Of a DNA stretch of 35,222 nt, positions 33,670 to 35,222 are shown piece after piece. The stretch is from Rhizobium sp. Leaf306 (GTDB taxonomy: Bacteria; Pseudomonadota; Alphaproteobacteria; Rhizobiales; Rhizobiaceae), in the NCBI RefSeq assembly GCF_001423425.1, contig NZ_LMNX01000003.1, forward strand, positions 8,579 to 43,800, in the 5' to 3' direction. The notes below the pieces were generated by a model. That model saw nothing but the letters and a program-made list of their open reading frames with translations. It searched no databases and was not told where the DNA came from. Positions within the stretch are counted from its first letter, which is position 1, and every line of letters starts with the position of its first letter. Both the position numbers and the translations under genes were made by a program.

Positions 33670-34020
33670 ATGTGGGCACAATTCCTGGCGACGAGCGTAG
33701 TAGCTGTCGGACTTTTGATACCCGAGCTGCGACGCCTTGGCAAAAAGTACGGCGTTGTCTTCTCCGCAGCAGTTGGCGGCTGTGCAGTGCTGCTCGTGTC
33801 TGGGTGGCTTCTCGCATTGGTCCTGACGGCTTCCGGCCTCACCGGGATTTTCTCCACCCTCAGATCATGGCAGCTCGCAGCGAATTTCATCATGCCGTTG
33901 TCTGCCTTCTTGTATTCACGGCGTTACTACTCGGTCACTCCCAGTCTCTTCCCAGCCGGGATTGTTTTCGCGGCGGTGAGCATGGTCTTCGCTGGCATCG
34001 AGTTTAGCTACGCCTACTAA
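33670..34020 (+). CDS. Small multi-pass membrane protein of unknown function
   Basis: 116 residues with about four hydrophobic segments (FLATSVVAVGLLIPEL, VVFSAAVGGCAVLLVSGWLL, AANFIMPLSAFLYS, FPAGIVFAAVSMVFAGIEF). No recognisable domain. The ATG at 33670 has only a weak GAGAG upstream. Its position among remnants, a SUKH-like gene and another small membrane protein recalls regions that carry immunity-like genes, but that is only an inference. Confidence 0.6.
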   Translation: MWAQFLATSVVAVGLLIPELRRLGKKYGVVFSAAVGGCAVLLVSGWLLALVLTASGLTGIFSTLRSWQLAANFIMPLSAFLYSRRYYSVTPSLFPAGIVFAAVSMVFAGIEFSYAY

Positions 34021-34064
34021 CGGGGAGTTCCTCGACCTAAGACTGCCCATCGCCTGGTCGTCTT

Positions 34065-34083
34065 CGCGCCAGGAGCGGTCATT
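34065..34083 (-). repeat. Dispersed AATGACCGCTT repeat, copy 3
   Basis: On the minus strand it reads AATGACCGCTCCTGGCGCG, matching copy 4 closely (inverted relative to copies 1 and 2). Confidence 0.5.
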
Positions 34084-34140
34084 GCAGAAGAGATGAGGCC
34101 GCCTATTTTGCATAGGCGACGTTTTTTTAGAGGACCGGTG

Positions 34141-34422
34141 ATGGAACGCAGCTTCGAAATCGTGGCGCAATGGATCGAACAACAAGACCCGAACCGAAAG
34201 CGGCCGTTCAGCGAGCCGGCATCCGCGGATGAGATCGAAGCGACCGAACGCCGGCTTGGTTTGAAACTGCCCGCCGCTGTGCGAAACCTGTACTGCCTGG
34301 CAAACGGCCAACCGACCGGCGCTGTCGGCCTGGAGGGGAGTTTCGTTTTGCTGTCGTTGGACGGAATTATCGACGCTGCTGCTTTCCTGAACGACGAATT
34401 TCCCGATGGCGGGACCATTTAA
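34141..34422 (+). CDS. SMI1/KNR4 (SUKH)-family protein, probably truncated at the C-terminus
   Basis: About 93 residues from the ATG at 34141, which has GAGGA upstream; an in-frame ATG at 34093 is less likely. SADEIEATERRLGLKLPAAV followed by RNLYCLANGQPTG is the clear N-terminal signature of the SUKH superfamily, whose members often act as immunity proteins against secreted toxins. The usual length is 130-200 residues, but this frame stops after PDGGTI. A shift of one base near 34415 would extend it with PFKRWYFGGSLFFEE to a TGA at 34472-34474, so a frameshift is possible. No toxin gene is seen beside it. Confidence 0.72.
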   Translation: MERSFEIVAQWIEQQDPNRKRPFSEPASADEIEATERRLGLKLPAAVRNLYCLANGQPTGAVGLEGSFVLLSLDGIIDAAAFLNDEFPDGGTI

Positions 34423-34463
34423 ACGCTGGTACTTCGGCGGCTCTCTTTTCTTTGAGGAAATAA

Positions 34464-34904
34464 ATGAAAGATGAGCATAGCTCTGCTGCAAAGTCGTTTG
34501 TGACCCGTGTACTTGATGCAGCAGGTAGCCTAGCTATCGCTCACCTCGTAGGAACGTATGTGAGTTGCCTGATAGTGTGTGCACCGGGTGGTTGGGCCGC
34601 TCCCATGGCCGCGTGGGTGCTTACAAGCCTGATGCTAATACCTTTGCTTCTTGTGATCTCGCCATACGCTGCCGTCTTACTGCTGTTATTGAACCGGTTT
34701 CGCGCAAAAAGGAAGAGGACGTTCGCAATAGCCGGGTTGCTCGCTGGACTTTTCGCCCTAGCGACGCTCATGTGGCTTGCGCCGACACTTTCGACTGAAC
34801 TCCACCCCGGGCTGATGATAGTTGCCGCATCGTCGGGTGGAGCAGCGGGAGGTTTCCTCTACCGCCTTACGGCAACCGTACCGAGGCCAGCGACGTCGGC
34901 TTAG
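34464..34904 (+). CDS. Small multi-pass membrane protein of unknown function
   Basis: 146 residues with about four membrane segments (WVLTSLMLIPLLLVISPYAA, VLLLLLNRF, FAIAGLLAGLFALATLMWLA, GLMIVAASSGGAAGGFLYRL) separated by a basic loop (RFRAKRKR). GAGGAAATAA precedes the ATG, a good ribosome site. It begins just downstream of the SUKH-like gene and may be co-transcribed with it. No family recognised. Confidence 0.68.
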   Translation: MKDEHSSAAKSFVTRVLDAAGSLAIAHLVGTYVSCLIVCAPGGWAAPMAAWVLTSLMLIPLLLVISPYAAVLLLLLNRFRAKRKRTFAIAGLLAGLFALATLMWLAPTLSTELHPGLMIVAASSGGAAGGFLYRLTATVPRPATSA

Positions 34905-34923
34905 GGGTAAGGAGATTGCCTGC

Positions 34924-34944
34924 TTTGCGCCAAGAGCGGTCATT
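34924..34944 (-). repeat. Dispersed AATGACCGCTT repeat, copy 4
   Basis: On the minus strand it begins AATGACCGCTCTTGGCGC, the fullest form of the repeat. It lies just after the membrane-protein gene. Confidence 0.5.
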
Positions 34945-35093
34945 GCGTCTCATCACTGCACTGCGTAATCTGCGAAACGCGTACGGAAGTCATCGATATT
35001 GATCGACCCAAGAGGGGCTGGCAAAAGTCGTTTTGCCGCGGTTTGCGGCCGCACAAGAAGAGTGCGTTCGACGCAGTAATGCAGGAGGTTTTC

Positions 35094-35222
35094 GTGCGCG
35101 CGATCGCCATTATTATCGCCACAGTGGTGTCGATCTATGCTGGATCATCTGCTGCCGCTCCCGTGGAAATGACGGTCGACCGTCTCATCAGCATCTGTAT
35201 GGCTTCCGACATCCAGGACGTG
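35094..35222 (+). CDS. Secreted protein (partial, 5' end only)
   Basis: 43 codons are visible before the window ends. A GTG start at 35094 has AGGAGG six bases upstream, a near-perfect ribosome site. The N-terminus (RAIAIIIATVVSIYAGSSAA) is a typical signal peptide; an AAAP cleavage region follows, then VEMTVDRLISICMASDIQDV. Too little is visible to assign a family. Confidence 0.65.
   Translation, partial: MRAIAIIIATVVSIYAGSSAAAPVEMTVDRLISICMASDIQDV

Overview
The window looks like part of an alphaproteobacterial replicon, most likely of the Rhizobiales (Rhizobium/Agrobacterium/Sinorhizobium type). The reasons are the GC-rich codon use, the RbsABC-type sugar transporter with a divergent LacI regulator, the LysE/ArgP pair and several secreted proteins of rhizobial appearance. 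No integrase, transposase, tRNA, rRNA or CRISPR array was found.

Layout. (1) 1-1280: a LysE-family amino-acid exporter, cut by the window edge, diverges from an ArgP-like LysR regulator. (2) 1642-12154: a catabolic cluster on the minus strand. The order of transcription is sugar-type binding protein, double ATPase, two permeases, metal-dependent amidohydrolase, PLP-dependent D-threonine-aldolase/D-serine-dehydratase-like enzyme (frameshifted), zinc deacylase and an uncharacterised TIM-barrel-like protein. A LacI regulator diverges from it, and two near-palindromic operators lie 33 bp apart in the shared promoter region. The substrate is unknown.

(3) 12607-21225: the most interesting part. 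A tightly packed plus-strand run encodes a secreted protein with a GCGxxC motif, then a complete His-Xaa-Ser system (HxsD, radical SAM HxsB, radical SAM HxsC and the repeat protein HxsA with tandem H-x-S triplets and a peptidoglycan-binding domain). It continues with a von Willebrand A protein, a PP2C-like phosphatase, a membrane-anchored Ser/Thr kinase-like protein with a helix-hairpin-helix, and a membrane-anchored SH3 protein. Most genes overlap by a few bases. This physically joins a predicted radical-SAM peptide-modification system to a TerY-P/YegL-YegK-YegI-like signalling triad and to wall-binding proteins. The Hxs families are known from in-silico work; I know of no function assigned to this combination.

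(4) 21226-23193: a GSU2403-family nucleotidyltransferase with a duplicated AT-rich tatagtata motif upstream and a stretch that may be the remains of a partner gene. (5) 23194-30678: secreted and membrane proteins of unknown role, among them an M48 metalloprotease and a two-part secreted protein split by a frameshift. (6) 30679-35222: an eroded accessory stretch with short gene remnants, a serine hydrolase interrupted by an in-frame amber codon, small membrane proteins, a possibly truncated SUKH (SMI1/KNR4) protein and four copies of a short dispersed repeat.

Three genes (at 4048-5360, 27625-29162 and 31903-33600) are each broken by a single-base change. Either the assembly has some base-level errors or these accessory genes are decaying; raw reads would decide.
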